A stretch of DNA of 64,000 bases from Lachnospiraceae bacterium. GTDB taxonomy: Bacteria; Bacillota; Clostridia; Lachnospirales; Lachnospiraceae. The translations under genes and the position numbers were made by a program. The notes under the pieces were generated by a model. The model did no database searches. It was not told where the DNA came from and was given only the letters and a program-made list of their open reading frames with translations. Shown here piece after piece: positions 48,243 to 58,309 of the stretch. The stretch spans positions 1-64,000 of the forward strand of contig JAQUYA010000004.1 in the NCBI GenBank assembly GCA_028692055.1, written 5' to 3'. Each line of letters starts with the position of its first letter. Position 1 is the stretch's first letter.

Positions 48243-49985
48243 TCAAGAAATTACTTGTTCGATTCCACTTATGTCTGCATCTATCAACAGGGAGTAATTC
48301 GTATAATAGACCACAAATCCCGGCTTTCCACCGCTTGGCTTTTTTACATTCTTTTTCTCTGTATAATCGATTTCTACCTTTTCCTGCCCTTTCCCCTTGG
48401 AATAATGAGCGGCTAATCTACCTGCTTCCTCAAAAGTTCTATCCGGCAATTCTTCTCCATTCGTCTTTACGATTACATGGGAACCCGGAATCCCTTTTGC
48501 ATGGAACCACCAGTCATTACCAACCGCAAACTGAAAGGTCAGCTCCTCATTCTGAAAATTATTTTTTCCCACATACATGTGAAATCCGTCACTGCTGATA
48601 TAATGAAATGGCTTACTGGTAACCTTGGTTTTCTTTGCATTTCCTTTGCGCCGGATATAACCATTCTGTGTCAGTTCTTCTTTGATTTGCACCAGATCTT
48701 CCTCCTGCAGTGCAATATCCAATGCAGCACTGACAGACTCCAGATGCGTAATCTCCTCTTTTGTTTCCTTTATAAGCTCGCTCAATGCCTCATAGGTTCT
48801 CTTTAACTTGCCGTATTTGTCGAAATATTTCTTTGCATTTTCCGATGCAGACAATTGGGTATCCAGGGGAATGGTAATCATTTCATTGGTATAATAATTC
48901 AAAGCTTCCATGGATTTTGCGCCTTCTTCAACTCCGTAGCCATAGGTGTTCAGAAGTTCTCCATATACTCTGAGCTTGTCTTTCTTTTCCGTATCCTTCA
49001 TTTGCTTTAACTGCAAATCATATTTCTTTATATTTCGCTCCAATGCCGTCTGTACGACTCTGCGTAAATCTACGGATTTCTGTCTAATTCGGGTAATGGT
49101 ATTTTTCTCTGCATAATAGGTTTCCAATAATGTCGATATGGACGCAAATTTTTTCGTCACGTCATCGCCATACAGGGTCAGTGGTATAGACGCATACTCT
49201 ACCGGTACCCCATTTTCATACACAATATTGGGTACAAATTCCCCTTTTCTTACATACGCTAATACCTTTTCAAATGCCTCAAATAGTGCATGCTTCTGCT
49301 CTGCATCAATCACGTTCGTTGGTAAAGAAGCATCCACCTTCGCGAGATAACAAATCTCATTTGCCACGATGGGGGAAATGCCTGTATAAGTCGCATAGAC
49401 TGCTTTAAATACCGGCATGGACTTTGCACAAAGACCTGCTGCAAAGGATTCTTCCGTTGCCTTAAGTGGATCCGCTTTATCCTGTGTTTCCGGTATAAAA
49501 TAATCCCTTCCCGGAAGAACCTCACGCACGGAACTTACCATTCCTGAAATATGCTTGATGCTGTCAATGATACGGTTTTGGTCATCACAGAAAATAATAT
49601 TGCTGTGTTTTCCCATAATCTCAATCATGAGATATTTCCGGCAGACATCTCCTAATTCATTTAAGTGCTCTACCTCTATTCGTATCACACGCTCCAGCCC
49701 CGGCTGTGTAATGCTGATAATTCTTGCATTCTGTAAGTGTTTCCGAAGAAGCATACAAAAATTAGGCGCCGTCAATGGACTGGTTTTATTATTTTCCGTA
49801 AAGTAAATAAGCGGCAACGATGCATCCGCAGATATCAACAGGCGGTATTGGTCTTTGCCTCCTGCTTTAATGGTGAGCATCAGTTCATCCTTTTCTGGCT
49901 GTGCAATCTTATAAATACGACCACCCACCATGCGTTTGCTGCATTCTGCCACTACATTTGCAATTGTTATTCCATCAAAAGCCAT
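48243..49985 (-). CDS. rqcH: RqcH / NFACT-family ribosome quality control factor
   Basis: 580 aa from the ATG at 49985. NFACT-N (about 1-280), coiled coil (about 290-430) and NFACT-R (about 450-560; FHMYVGKNNFQNEELTF). RqcH binds stalled 50S subunits and adds Ala tails to nascent chains, acting beside tmRNA. The DR motif needed for tailing in Bacillus reads Glu98-Arg99 here (GLERVI), a conservative change. Formerly annotated fibronectin-binding protein. Start is preceded by AGATAGGAA behind a hairpin. Confidence 0.93.
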   Translation of the reverse strand: MAFDGITIANVVAECSKRMVGGRIYKIAQPEKDELMLTIKAGGKDQYRLLISADASLPLIYFTENNKTSPLTAPNFCMLLRKHLQNARIISITQPGLERVIRIEVEHLNELGDVCRKYLMIEIMGKHSNIIFCDDQNRIIDSIKHISGMVSSVREVLPGRDYFIPETQDKADPLKATEESFAAGLCAKSMPVFKAVYATYTGISPIVANEICYLAKVDASLPTNVIDAEQKHALFEAFEKVLAYVRKGEFVPNIVYENGVPVEYASIPLTLYGDDVTKKFASISTLLETYYAEKNTITRIRQKSVDLRRVVQTALERNIKKYDLQLKQMKDTEKKDKLRVYGELLNTYGYGVEEGAKSMEALNYYTNEMITIPLDTQLSASENAKKYFDKYGKLKRTYEALSELIKETKEEITHLESVSAALDIALQEEDLVQIKEELTQNGYIRRKGNAKKTKVTSKPFHYISSDGFHMYVGKNNFQNEELTFQFAVGNDWWFHAKGIPGSHVIVKTNGEELPDRTFEEAGRLAAHYSKGKGQEKVEIDYTEKKNVKKPSGGKPGFVVYYTNYSLLIDADISGIEQVIS

Positions 49986-49989
49986 AATT

Positions 49990-50015
49990 ATTCCTATCTG
50001 CGTGCATATACACGC
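49990..50015 (-). promoter_or_regulatory. SD-adjacent hairpin before rqcH
   Basis: On the coding strand ATATTGATTTTC is followed by GCGTG-TATATG-CACGC (50000-50015), AGATAGGAA and then the ATG. It shares the TATTGATTTT box with the pgsA, pgk and zinc-ribbon leaders. Confidence 0.5.
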
Positions 50016-50033
50016 GAAAATCAATATAAATGA

Positions 50034-50636
50034 TTATGCACCAAGTAAAAAGCGCATATTGCTTAATTGCAGGTACATATCTTTTTCACTTGCCATATGC
50101 TCTATTTTGCGCATAAGTATATCTTTTTTATCACTCATACTCTTTAGTACAAAGTATTCCTGCTGTTTTTCATCCTGTTGTTTCATATATTCTGCCACTT
50201 CTGACAGGGATATCCCTTCCTTATAGGCGTCTCCCATAACAGAGGGCAAGTCAGACTCTTCGATCAATGTATCCACAAGTTTGTCAATAGCAGGCGCATA
50301 TACCATAGATGCGATATCCACGTTAAAACGAATGGTACAGTCTGCTTCATTTACACATGCCACATTGAGTTTCTGAAATTGAACCGAATAGCCTGATTTT
50401 ACTGCAAGCATTTCAAGCATGTCCAGCATTCTTTTCTGCTCTGCATTCATTGCACTTGCAACCATGGCATTCTTGGTTTCCTGAGGCATACTTTTCAGAA
50501 AATCCATGTTCATCATTGGCGGTATCTTCATGCCACCCAGCATACCATTTTGCTGCTGCGACTTTATCTGTTCCATAAAGGTATCGAGCATTTTATCATA
50601 ATTCACTTCTTTTATTTCCATTGCTATACGAAACAT
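50034..50636 (-). CDS. Conserved-looking protein of unknown function
   Basis: 200 aa, soluble, Met-rich (for example GGMKIPPMMNMDFLKSMP). No recognised domain, no signal peptide or membrane segment; helical in the second half. GAAGGAG precedes the ATG at the right distance. It lies between the YitJ-type gene and rqcH on the same strand (14 and 48 bases), probably cotranscribed. Confidence 0.7.
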   Translation of the reverse strand: MFRIAMEIKEVNYDKMLDTFMEQIKSQQQNGMLGGMKIPPMMNMDFLKSMPQETKNAMVASAMNAEQKRMLDMLEMLAVKSGYSVQFQKLNVACVNEADCTIRFNVDIASMVYAPAIDKLVDTLIEESDLPSVMGDAYKEGISLSEVAEYMKQQDEKQQEYFVLKSMSDKKDILMRKIEHMASEKDMYLQLSNMRFLLGA

Positions 50637-50650
50637 ATCACTTTCTCCTT

Positions 50651-52423
50651 CTATTTAGCCAACATATCTTCTAATAAATATACACGATTAAATGGTATGG
50701 AGAAATAATATCCATCCACAAAATCTTCCGTCATTTTCATCACTTCTCTGACAATGGAAACACCGACCGCTTCGCCTTCTTCCCTGGTCATATCTGCACG
50801 ATATCGTGCAAGCATATCCTCTGGTACATTGATTCCTGTCATCTCATTCTTCATAAAAGTTGCATTTTTCAGACTAATCAATGGCATAACCCCACAGATA
50901 ATCTTCGTATCCACCTGAGACTTAACATAGCGTAAAATAGCAACATCTTTTTCACTAAATAAGGGCTGTGTCATAAAAAACTCTGCTCCTGCGGCAATTT
51001 TCTTGCGCATTCTTTCTATTTCCACTTCCAGATTCACGCGATTATAATTCAAAGCACCACCATAGACCATTTCATTGCCCATGAATTGCTCCTTATTCAT
51101 TTCCCGAACCATGTTCATCATACCCACTGCTTCATAATTGAATACACTTTTGATATCCTGTCGTGCGGTCATTGGAACCGGGTCCCCTGTAATAATCAAC
51201 AGATTTTTGATTCCATTAATATGAGCACCCAGTAATTGGGAACGAATCGCAATTGCATTTTTATCACGGCAGCAAATATGGGGCATAACTTCCATTTTTA
51301 CTTCGTTTGCGACTTTCACTGCCATTAGAATCGAATCCGCTCTGGTTCTTCCAGACGGAGAATCAGGAAATGTCAGAATATCCACATTGCAGTTCTTCAG
51401 AATATTGGCAGAATCCATAATTTTCTCAAAATCCGCATTGGGCGGTGGTGCCAGCTCTACTGCAATCAGCTTTTCGCCTGCAGGCTTTCTGCTTAAAAAT
51501 CCATGTGCTGCCTCCTGGCTGCACACTTCCTTGTCGTAGTGCATTGGTACATTTTCCTTATCCGTTTTCACCAACGCCATATTTTGCTTTAACTTTTCAA
51601 TGTAATGAGGATTGGTTCCACAGCAGCCACCAAGCAGGGCAATACCAAGCTTCGATATATCCTGCATCTTCTGCAAAAAGTAATCCATATTTTCCATAAA
51701 TACAAGGCGATCCTGAATATTCTTAGGATAGCTGGCATTTGGTAATGCCGAAATATATTTATCCTTTGGAAATTCCAAATGCTGCATAATCCGGTATAAA
51801 TGTCCCGGTCCTACTCCACAGTTAAATCCAACTGCCTCAATTTCCTTTATCTTTGACACCGTTTCCAGCAATCTTTTTGCACTCAAGCCTGTTTCTGTAT
51901 AACCATGCTGATTCAGACAAAACTGTACTGCAATAAATACCTCTGGATTTTTTTCTTTCACATCACAAATAACCTGCTCAATACCTTCTATATTCGCAAA
52001 TGTTTCAAATAATAGCAATGACACACCTTCTGCAATAAAGGTATCACACAGAAAGCGATACTCCTCATAAATATCCTCCGCTTCCATCGTGCGAAGCTCT
52101 GGCAAAGGACCTATATCACCTGCGATATAAATTGTATCTTCTGTCTTTTGGCTTGCTCTTCTGGCTGCCTGGCAGGCAGCCTTTATATTTTTTGCGACTG
52201 CTTCCCTGTCACAGGATAACGCTATTGTATTTGTAGCAAAGGTATTCGTCCGAATAAGCCTCGCACCTGCCTGCATATATTCCTCATGAATATTCTGCAC
52301 CATATCTGGATTTTGTATGTTTGCAAGCTCCGGCAATCCACTTCCACCTTTTGCAGCATAATATGTGCCAAAAGCTCCATCACATAATATTTTATTTTTT
52401 TTCAGGTATTCCCTTATCTGCAT
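50651..52423 (-). CDS. Bifunctional homocysteine S-methyltransferase / methylenetetrahydrofolate reductase (YitJ type)
   Basis: 590 aa. The N-terminal half (1-about 285) is a homocysteine methyltransferase barrel with zinc ligands in FNCGVGP and LLGGCCGTNP. The C-terminal half (about 310-590) is a MTHFR barrel (VELAPPPN, ITGDPVP, FMTQPLF). It would reduce methylene-THF and pass the methyl group to homocysteine. No SAM riboswitch is seen upstream in the 98-base gap. GAGGAAAA precedes the ATG. Confidence 0.94.
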   Translation of the reverse strand: MQIREYLKKNKILCDGAFGTYYAAKGGSGLPELANIQNPDMVQNIHEEYMQAGARLIRTNTFATNTIALSCDREAVAKNIKAACQAARRASQKTEDTIYIAGDIGPLPELRTMEAEDIYEEYRFLCDTFIAEGVSLLLFETFANIEGIEQVICDVKEKNPEVFIAVQFCLNQHGYTETGLSAKRLLETVSKIKEIEAVGFNCGVGPGHLYRIMQHLEFPKDKYISALPNASYPKNIQDRLVFMENMDYFLQKMQDISKLGIALLGGCCGTNPHYIEKLKQNMALVKTDKENVPMHYDKEVCSQEAAHGFLSRKPAGEKLIAVELAPPPNADFEKIMDSANILKNCNVDILTFPDSPSGRTRADSILMAVKVANEVKMEVMPHICCRDKNAIAIRSQLLGAHINGIKNLLIITGDPVPMTARQDIKSVFNYEAVGMMNMVREMNKEQFMGNEMVYGGALNYNRVNLEVEIERMRKKIAAGAEFFMTQPLFSEKDVAILRYVKSQVDTKIICGVMPLISLKNATFMKNEMTGINVPEDMLARYRADMTREEGEAVGVSIVREVMKMTEDFVDGYYFSIPFNRVYLLEDMLAK

Positions 52424-52455
52424 TCTGTTTTCCTCATTTATCCTCTATATTTCAG

Positions 52456-52494
52456 TGAAAAGGAACTCCTTTTGTAAGAGTTCCTCTTGTTGAA
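52456..52494 (-). terminator. Terminator after glgA
   Basis: AGGAACTC-TTACAAAA-GGAGTTCCT followed on the - strand by TTTTC. Confidence 0.8.
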
Positions 52495-52521
52495 ATCTAT
52501 TTATCTGATTAACTTTTTTCT

Positions 52522-53967
52522 TTAGCCTATTAGCCAGTCATACATTTCCTGGTATTTTGCTGCCGACACATTCCATGAGAAATCTGCTGCCATTGCACGG
52601 TCAATTATCTTATTCCATTCCCGCTTCTTTTCATAGTAAACCTTCTCTGCATAACGAATTGCTGCCATCATTTCATGCGCATTATAATTCGTAAAGCTAA
52701 AACCGGTTCCCGTGCTTTCATATTCATTATAAGGTTCTACCGTATCTTTTAATCCACCCGTTTCACGGACAATTGGTACGGTACCATAGCGAAGCGACAT
52801 CAATTGGCTCAGGCCACATGGTTCAAATAACGATGGCATCAGAAATGCATCACATGCCGCATAAATCTTATGGGATACTTCCTCCGAATAATAAATATTA
52901 GCAGATACTTTACCATTATATTTCCAATCAAAATGGCGGAACATATTTTCATATTTTTCCGAACCGGTACCCAGTACAACAATCTGGATATCATCCATAC
53001 ATAATTCATCCATCACATAGGAAACCAAATCCAGTCCTTTTTGATCCGTCAGTCTGGACACCAGACCTATCATAAATTTCTTATCATTCTGCTCTAAGCC
53101 CAATTCTGCCTGAAGCGCACGTTTATTTTTTATCTTTTCTTTGCGGAAATTAACTGCATTATATCGGTTGGCTATCAGTTTATCGTTTTCTGGATTGTAT
53201 TCCTCATAATCAATCCCATTTACAATTCCTCTTAAATCCTTGCTTCTTGCCTGTAATAAGCCATTCAGGCCTTCTCCATAGAAATCTGTTTTGATTTCCT
53301 CTGCATAAGTATCGCTTACTGTCGTAATCGCATCTGCATATACCAGTCCACCCTTTAACAGGTTGGCATCCTTATATGCTTCCAATTTATCCGGTGTAAA
53401 GAAATATTGTGGAAGTCCGGTTATCTCTTCAATCGTCTTTACGTCCCATTTGCCCTGAAATTTCAGATTATGTATCGTCATAACTGTCTTAATATTCTGG
53501 TAAAATTCGCCGCCCTGAAAACGTTCTTTCAAATATACCGGAATCAATCCGGTCTGCCAGTCATGGCAGTGTACAACATCTGGTTTAAAGTCAATCACCG
53601 GCAAAATTGATAATGCTGCTTTCGAGAAAAAAGCAAATTTCACAATATCCTCATATGCATTATCACTATATGGCTTCATACCATTGAACATGGTTTCATT
53701 GTCTATGAAATAATAGGTAACCCCTTCTACAACTGCTTCAAATATTCCCACGTATTCCTTTTTCCAATGATAATCCATATAGAAATGTGTCTTATACTCC
53801 ATGATATCTTTCCATTGCTGTTTGATACACACATATTTAGGCATAATTACACGTACATCAAAATATCTCTTATCAATACACTTTGGTAAAGAACCTACTA
53901 CATCTGCCAATCCTCCTGTTTTTATAAAGGGAACTGCTTCTGATGCAACAAAAAGTATCTTCTTCAT
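52522..53967 (-). CDS. glgA: Glycogen synthase (ADP-glucose)
   Basis: 481 aa from the ATG at 53967 (GGGAGG upstream). GT5 architecture: KTGGLADVVGSLPK at 15-28 binds ADP-glucose; HCHDWQTGLIP; C-terminal GT-B domain with EPCGLSQL. It elongates glycogen. No other glg genes adjoin it, so glgC/glgB must lie elsewhere. Confidence 0.96.
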   Translation of the reverse strand: MKKILFVASEAVPFIKTGGLADVVGSLPKCIDKRYFDVRVIMPKYVCIKQQWKDIMEYKTHFYMDYHWKKEYVGIFEAVVEGVTYYFIDNETMFNGMKPYSDNAYEDIVKFAFFSKAALSILPVIDFKPDVVHCHDWQTGLIPVYLKERFQGGEFYQNIKTVMTIHNLKFQGKWDVKTIEEITGLPQYFFTPDKLEAYKDANLLKGGLVYADAITTVSDTYAEEIKTDFYGEGLNGLLQARSKDLRGIVNGIDYEEYNPENDKLIANRYNAVNFRKEKIKNKRALQAELGLEQNDKKFMIGLVSRLTDQKGLDLVSYVMDELCMDDIQIVVLGTGSEKYENMFRHFDWKYNGKVSANIYYSEEVSHKIYAACDAFLMPSLFEPCGLSQLMSLRYGTVPIVRETGGLKDTVEPYNEYESTGTGFSFTNYNAHEMMAAIRYAEKVYYEKKREWNKIIDRAMAADFSWNVSAAKYQEMYDWLIG

Positions 53968-54042
53968 TGTAATTCCTCCCACTGCAAATCATCTCTTATT
54001 TATAGCTCTCTGTTTCCATTAATAGTTTCATTATAACTCAAA

Positions 54043-54082
54043 TTATCCCCCATTAAAAGAAGTAATTTAATGGGGGATAAAA
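54043..54082 (-). terminator. Terminator after the Spo0A-like gene
   Basis: A 15-bp perfect stem TTATCCCCCATTAAA/TTTAATGGGGGATAA (54046-54083 approx.) with T-rich 3' flank on the - strand. Confidence 0.8.
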
Positions 54083-54121
54083 ATATGGGAAAATAAATGG
54101 TTTTATATCCTTATGTATTTA

Positions 54122-54652
54122 TCAATCACGGTATTGTAATCTGATTTTATCTACGATAAGTGCGATAAACTCGGAATTTGTCGGTTTTCCCTTTCCGGTA
54201 TTAATGGTGTAGCCGAATAGTGCATCCAGTGTTTCCATCTTTCCTCTGCTCCAGGCTACTTCTATCGCATGTCTTATGGCTCTTTCCACACGGCTGGGTG
54301 TCGTTTGAAACTTCTTTGCAATGGTAGGATACAGAATTTTGGTAATCGAATTCAACATCTCCATATCCGATACAGACATCATAATAGCTTCCCTTAAGTA
54401 TTGGTACCCCTTAATATGGGCAGGTACGCCTATTTCATGAATCATATCGGTCACATCTTTTTCCAAATCCCTTTTTTCCTGTGGTTTGGTCTGTACCAGT
54501 GTTTCTACACCCGCTTCTCTTTGTGAACTGGCTGGAACTGTAATCATGATTTGAAACTCTTTATCCTTACTAATAAGGTCCGTTAGTATTTTAATCATCT
54601 GCTCATTATCTTTTGTCGTCACTACACCAAGTTGTTCCATGTTAATAACCAT
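54122..54652 (-). CDS. Spo0A C-terminal DNA-binding domain protein lacking a receiver
   Basis: 176 aa. Residues about 65-172 closely match the Spo0A effector domain: [45 protein letters not shown] and [11 protein letters not shown], including the recognition helix. The N-terminal 60 residues ([20 protein letters not shown]) are not a receiver; there is no room for one before the next gene and no remnant frame. It would bind 0A-box-like sites without phosphorylation control through a REC domain. Start is 54652 or 54640; neither has an ideal binding site. Confidence 0.88.
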   Translation of the reverse strand: MVINMEQLGVVTTKDNEQMIKILTDLISKDKEFQIMITVPASSQREAGVETLVQTKPQEKRDLEKDVTDMIHEIGVPAHIKGYQYLREAIMMSVSDMEMLNSITKILYPTIAKKFQTTPSRVERAIRHAIEVAWSRGKMETLDALFGYTINTGKGKPTNSEFIALIVDKIRLQYRD

Positions 54653-54877
54653 GCCTTTCTCTCAGCCTGTGATATTTTTTTCACACAAGCTTCCATAATG
54701 TTACATTTATCGTTCTTGTTCATTATAAAGGAATGTTATTTTATGTTGCAACTCTTAGGCATCGCAAGATATATATCATTTCGCCAGCATTTTATCTATT
54801 AAGTGAAATAAGTACTCTATTCTCCATTTTGGTATTCTGGTTTTTTCTCCAATTGTTTCATTACATATGCAAATATA

Positions 54878-56560
54878 TTACACGTTCTTTGCACACTCTG
54901 CAATGATTACCTCATATCCATTTAGGAAAATCTCTATTCCGGTTTCCTCACCCTCCTCGTTGGTTAAAAGTACTTCCTTGATTCTATATCCTTCCGGCAG
55001 AGTTATTTTCTGTGGTTCATTTTGAAAATTTGCCAATACCAGAATGGTATTTTTTTCTCCTTTTCTTGCATAGGCTAATATATTTTCTGCTTCTTGCAGC
55101 ACAGGTTCCAGCTCCCCATACACAAGTGTATCCTGATACTGGCTGTTTTTACGTAATGCAATCAGCTGTTTATAAAAATTATATACCGAATCCGGATTAT
55201 TCAATTCCTGCTCTACATTTACATCTGCATGAGTAGGATTTACCATGAGCCATGGTTTTCCATTCGTAAAGCCGGCGTTTGCCCCTGCCGTCCACTGCAT
55301 AGGTGTACGTGCATTGTCACGGCTGTATGGCAAAACTCTTTGGAGTGCTTCCTGCGGTTCAAGTCCTGCTCTTATCGCAACCTGGTATTCTTCCAGCGTT
55401 GCTATATCGTCAATATCTTCTATGGAAGGGAATGGTACATTCTCCATTCCAATTTCCTGACCCTGATAGATGAACGGAATTCCCTTTTTCAGGAAATATA
55501 CGGCGGCAAGCATCTTCTTGCTCTGTTCCCCGCAGTCACCTTGTGGTATATAATGGCTTACGCCACGCGGTTCATCATGATTTTCGATTATATTGGACAG
55601 AAATCCCATTTCTTTTACCCTATGCTGGCTCTCAAAAGTACTTGCCTTATACTGCTCCGGCGTAGGCTGTTTCGCTGCATACGAACCCAGCTCACTGGAA
55701 CCGATAATCGTCTGTCCAAAGTCAAACATACTGGAAAAATATCCGTCTTCACCAATAAAATCACCTATCTCATCCGGTTTGATATCAAAGACCTCTCCTA
55801 CGGTAAATGCCTGATGTGGTTTGAAGGTTCTATCTCTTAATTCAGCCAGAAAATCGCCTACCCCCTGTGCCTCTGCTAACATGTAATGCATGGATGACAG
55901 TCCATCCTCTCTGTCTGCCGGATAATCCTTAAATGGAAGTGGTTTTTTGATATTAATGATTGCATCTATACGAAATCCAGCGATTCCCTTTTCCAGCCAC
56001 CAGTTAACCATCTGGTAGATTTCTTCCCTTACCTTTGGATTTTCCCAATTCAAATCCGGCTGTTTCCGGTGAAATAAATGCAGATAGTATTTATTCGTTC
56101 CTGGAATTTTCTCCCATACACTTCCGCCAAAATAGGAGCGCCAGTTGCAGGGCGGTTTATCTCCCTTTCCCTCTTCAATATAGAAATATTTTGCATATTC
56201 CCCGTCCAAATCCTGCATTGCTTTTTGAAACCAGATATGCTCATCTGAACAGTGATTTACCACAAGATCCATGATAATATACATATCTCTTTTCTTTGCT
56301 TCTGCAATTAGTTCCTCCAAATCCTGCATCGTTCCGAATCTGGCATCAATATTATAATAATCTGAAATATCATATCCCTGGTCTGCCAAAGGAGACTCAT
56401 AGATAGGTGATAACCAGAGAATGTCAATTCCCAGCTCCTTTAAATAATCCAGTTTCTGAATAATACCACGCAAATCACCTATTCCATCTCCATTCGTATC
56501 ATAAAAACTCTTTGGATATATTTGATATGCTATTTTTTCCTGCCACCACTGTTTCTTCAA
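54878..56560 (-). CDS. GH13 alpha-glucosidase / oligo-1,6-glucosidase
   Basis: 560 aa using a TTG start at 56560 with GGAG upstream; the product then aligns with its neighbour (KKQWWQEKIAYQIYPKSF). GH13 catalytic residues: nucleophile Asp in GFRIDAI, acid Glu in TVGEVFD, Asp in IENHDEPR. QPDLNWENP and the subfamily 31 layout point to alpha-1,6 or alpha-1,4 glucosidase acting on imported oligosaccharides; there is no signal peptide, so it is cytoplasmic. About 45-50% similar in outline to the upstream gene product. Confidence 0.92.
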   Translation of the reverse strand: MKKQWWQEKIAYQIYPKSFYDTNGDGIGDLRGIIQKLDYLKELGIDILWLSPIYESPLADQGYDISDYYNIDARFGTMQDLEELIAEAKKRDMYIIMDLVVNHCSDEHIWFQKAMQDLDGEYAKYFYIEEGKGDKPPCNWRSYFGGSVWEKIPGTNKYYLHLFHRKQPDLNWENPKVREEIYQMVNWWLEKGIAGFRIDAIINIKKPLPFKDYPADREDGLSSMHYMLAEAQGVGDFLAELRDRTFKPHQAFTVGEVFDIKPDEIGDFIGEDGYFSSMFDFGQTIIGSSELGSYAAKQPTPEQYKASTFESQHRVKEMGFLSNIIENHDEPRGVSHYIPQGDCGEQSKKMLAAVYFLKKGIPFIYQGQEIGMENVPFPSIEDIDDIATLEEYQVAIRAGLEPQEALQRVLPYSRDNARTPMQWTAGANAGFTNGKPWLMVNPTHADVNVEQELNNPDSVYNFYKQLIALRKNSQYQDTLVYGELEPVLQEAENILAYARKGEKNTILVLANFQNEPQKITLPEGYRIKEVLLTNEEGEETGIEIFLNGYEVIIAECAKNV

Positions 56561-56598
56561 TACGACTCCAATCTTCGTGCTTTCCACGACTAAAAACT
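56561..56598 (-). promoter_or_regulatory. SD-adjacent hairpin before the second GH13 gene
   Basis: On the coding strand AGTTTTTAGT is followed by CGTG-GAAAG-CACG (56576-56588), AGATTGGAG and the TTG start. The CGTG/CACG stem and flanks resemble the pgsA copy. It lies at the end of the upstream GH13 gene. Confidence 0.5.
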
Positions 56599-58267
56599 AT
56601 AATTTTAATACAACTGCCTCATAAGCTCTTAATATATTTTCTTTTTGCAGCGGATTCTCATAATTTGAAATCATGCAGCTTGCTTTCCCTGTGGAAAATT
56701 CTTCCGGAATGGATACTAGTTGTTCCTTCTCCGTGAAGTTTAACAGCACCAGCAGCTTTTCCTTCTCATAAGTACGCGTATACATAAATGTATTGGTATC
56801 TTCCGGATTTAACAGTTCGTATGTTCCATATACAATGATTTCATTTTCTTTTCTTAATTGTATTAATTTCTGGTAATAATGATATACCGAGTCTGCTCGG
56901 GCTACCTGGTCAGCAGCATTGATTTCTTTGTAATTGTCGATTACTGCAATCCATGGATTCCCTGTGGTAAATCCTGCATTTGCACCGTCATCCCATTGTA
57001 CGGGTGTCCTGGCATTGTCCCTGCTGCGTGCTTTTATGCATTGCATCATTTCCTCCGATGAAATCAATTTTGCTTCTGTTAACTCCTGATAAATATTTAG
57101 CGTTTCGATATCTCTATAGTCTGTAAGCTGTTCAAAGCCTGCATTCGTCATGCCTAATTCTTCTCCCTGATAAATGTAAGGGGTTCCCTGCATCATATGA
57201 ATACAGGTTGCCAGCATTTTTGCAGATACTTCCCGATACTCCGGTCTGTCATCGCCAAAACGGGATACACTTCTTGGCTGGTCATGATTACCTAGATAGA
57301 GGCTGTTCCACGCCTTTCCCTTCAGTTCTGTTTGCCATTTGGATAGTATGCGTTTCAATTCTACCAAATCAAACCGTTTAGTGGTCCATTTTCCGAACCT
57401 GCCATCACCTATAGACACATGTTCAAATTGAAATACCATATTTAATTCGCTGTCGTCTTCATTTGCATATTTTTTCGCTTCTTCTACCGTTACTCCTGCT
57501 GCTTCTCCAACAGTCATTATATCATATCTGGACAGTACCTCTCGGTTCATCTCCTGCAAAAATTCATGTACTCTCGGTCCATTCATTACAAAAGGAGAAC
57601 TATTCCCATACAAGCCTCCATTCACTTCACCATCTGGATAGGTCTGAACCTTGGAAATCATACTGATCACATCCATGCGGAATCCATCAATACCAATTTC
57701 GCACCACCAGTTCATCATGTCAAAGACTTCCGTCCGTACCCTTGGATTTTCCCAGTTTAAATCCGGTTGCTTTTTCGAAAAGCAATGCAGATAGTACATA
57801 TCTGTCTGTTTGTCATATTCCCATGCAGAGCCTCCAAAGCATGCGCCCCAATTGTTGGGTTCCTTACCCTGCTTTCCATTTTTCCAGATATAGTAATCCC
57901 TATAGGGACTCTCTATGGATTTTCTGCTTTCTATAAACCATGCATGTTCATCTGATGTGTGATTTACGACTAAATCCATCAGTATTTTGATTTTTCTGTC
58001 ATGTGCTTCCTTCAATAATGCTTTAAAATCTTCCATCGTGCCATATTCTTCATATATGGCTCTGTAGTCCGAAATATCATATCCATTATCATCCATCGGA
58101 GATGCATACATGGGAGAAATCCATAAAACATCAACTCCCAACTCCTTTAAATAGTCAAGCTTGCTGATGATGCCCTGAATATCTCCAACACCATCTCCAT
58201 TACTGTCTTTAAAACTTTTTGGATATATTTGATATACCACGCTTTCTTTCCACCATGCTTTTTTCAT
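56597..58267 (-). CDS. GH13 alpha-glucosidase
   Basis: 556 aa. MKKAWWKESVVYQIYPKSF, GFRMDVIS (nucleophile Asp), TVGEAAG (acid Glu) and GNHDQPRSV (third Asp) are intact. Cytoplasmic, without signal peptide. It is encoded between the sugar permease genes and a second GH13 enzyme, so both probably hydrolyse the alpha-glucoside that the transporter brings in. AGAAAGG precedes the ATG. Confidence 0.94.
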   Translation of the reverse strand: MKKAWWKESVVYQIYPKSFKDSNGDGVGDIQGIISKLDYLKELGVDVLWISPMYASPMDDNGYDISDYRAIYEEYGTMEDFKALLKEAHDRKIKILMDLVVNHTSDEHAWFIESRKSIESPYRDYYIWKNGKQGKEPNNWGACFGGSAWEYDKQTDMYYLHCFSKKQPDLNWENPRVRTEVFDMMNWWCEIGIDGFRMDVISMISKVQTYPDGEVNGGLYGNSSPFVMNGPRVHEFLQEMNREVLSRYDIMTVGEAAGVTVEEAKKYANEDDSELNMVFQFEHVSIGDGRFGKWTTKRFDLVELKRILSKWQTELKGKAWNSLYLGNHDQPRSVSRFGDDRPEYREVSAKMLATCIHMMQGTPYIYQGEELGMTNAGFEQLTDYRDIETLNIYQELTEAKLISSEEMMQCIKARSRDNARTPVQWDDGANAGFTTGNPWIAVIDNYKEINAADQVARADSVYHYYQKLIQLRKENEIIVYGTYELLNPEDTNTFMYTRTYEKEKLLVLLNFTEKEQLVSIPEEFSTGKASCMISNYENPLQKENILRAYEAVVLKL

Positions 58268-58309
58268 ATTCCAACCTTTCTGACTGACTTAGCAGCCTCT
58301 CCATTTGTA

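Noticed and set aside
55229..55840. 203-codon open frame on the + strand inside the GH13 gene
   Set aside because: Antisense to an enzyme with intact catalytic residues; Cys/Arg/Phe-rich shadow composition and no binding site.
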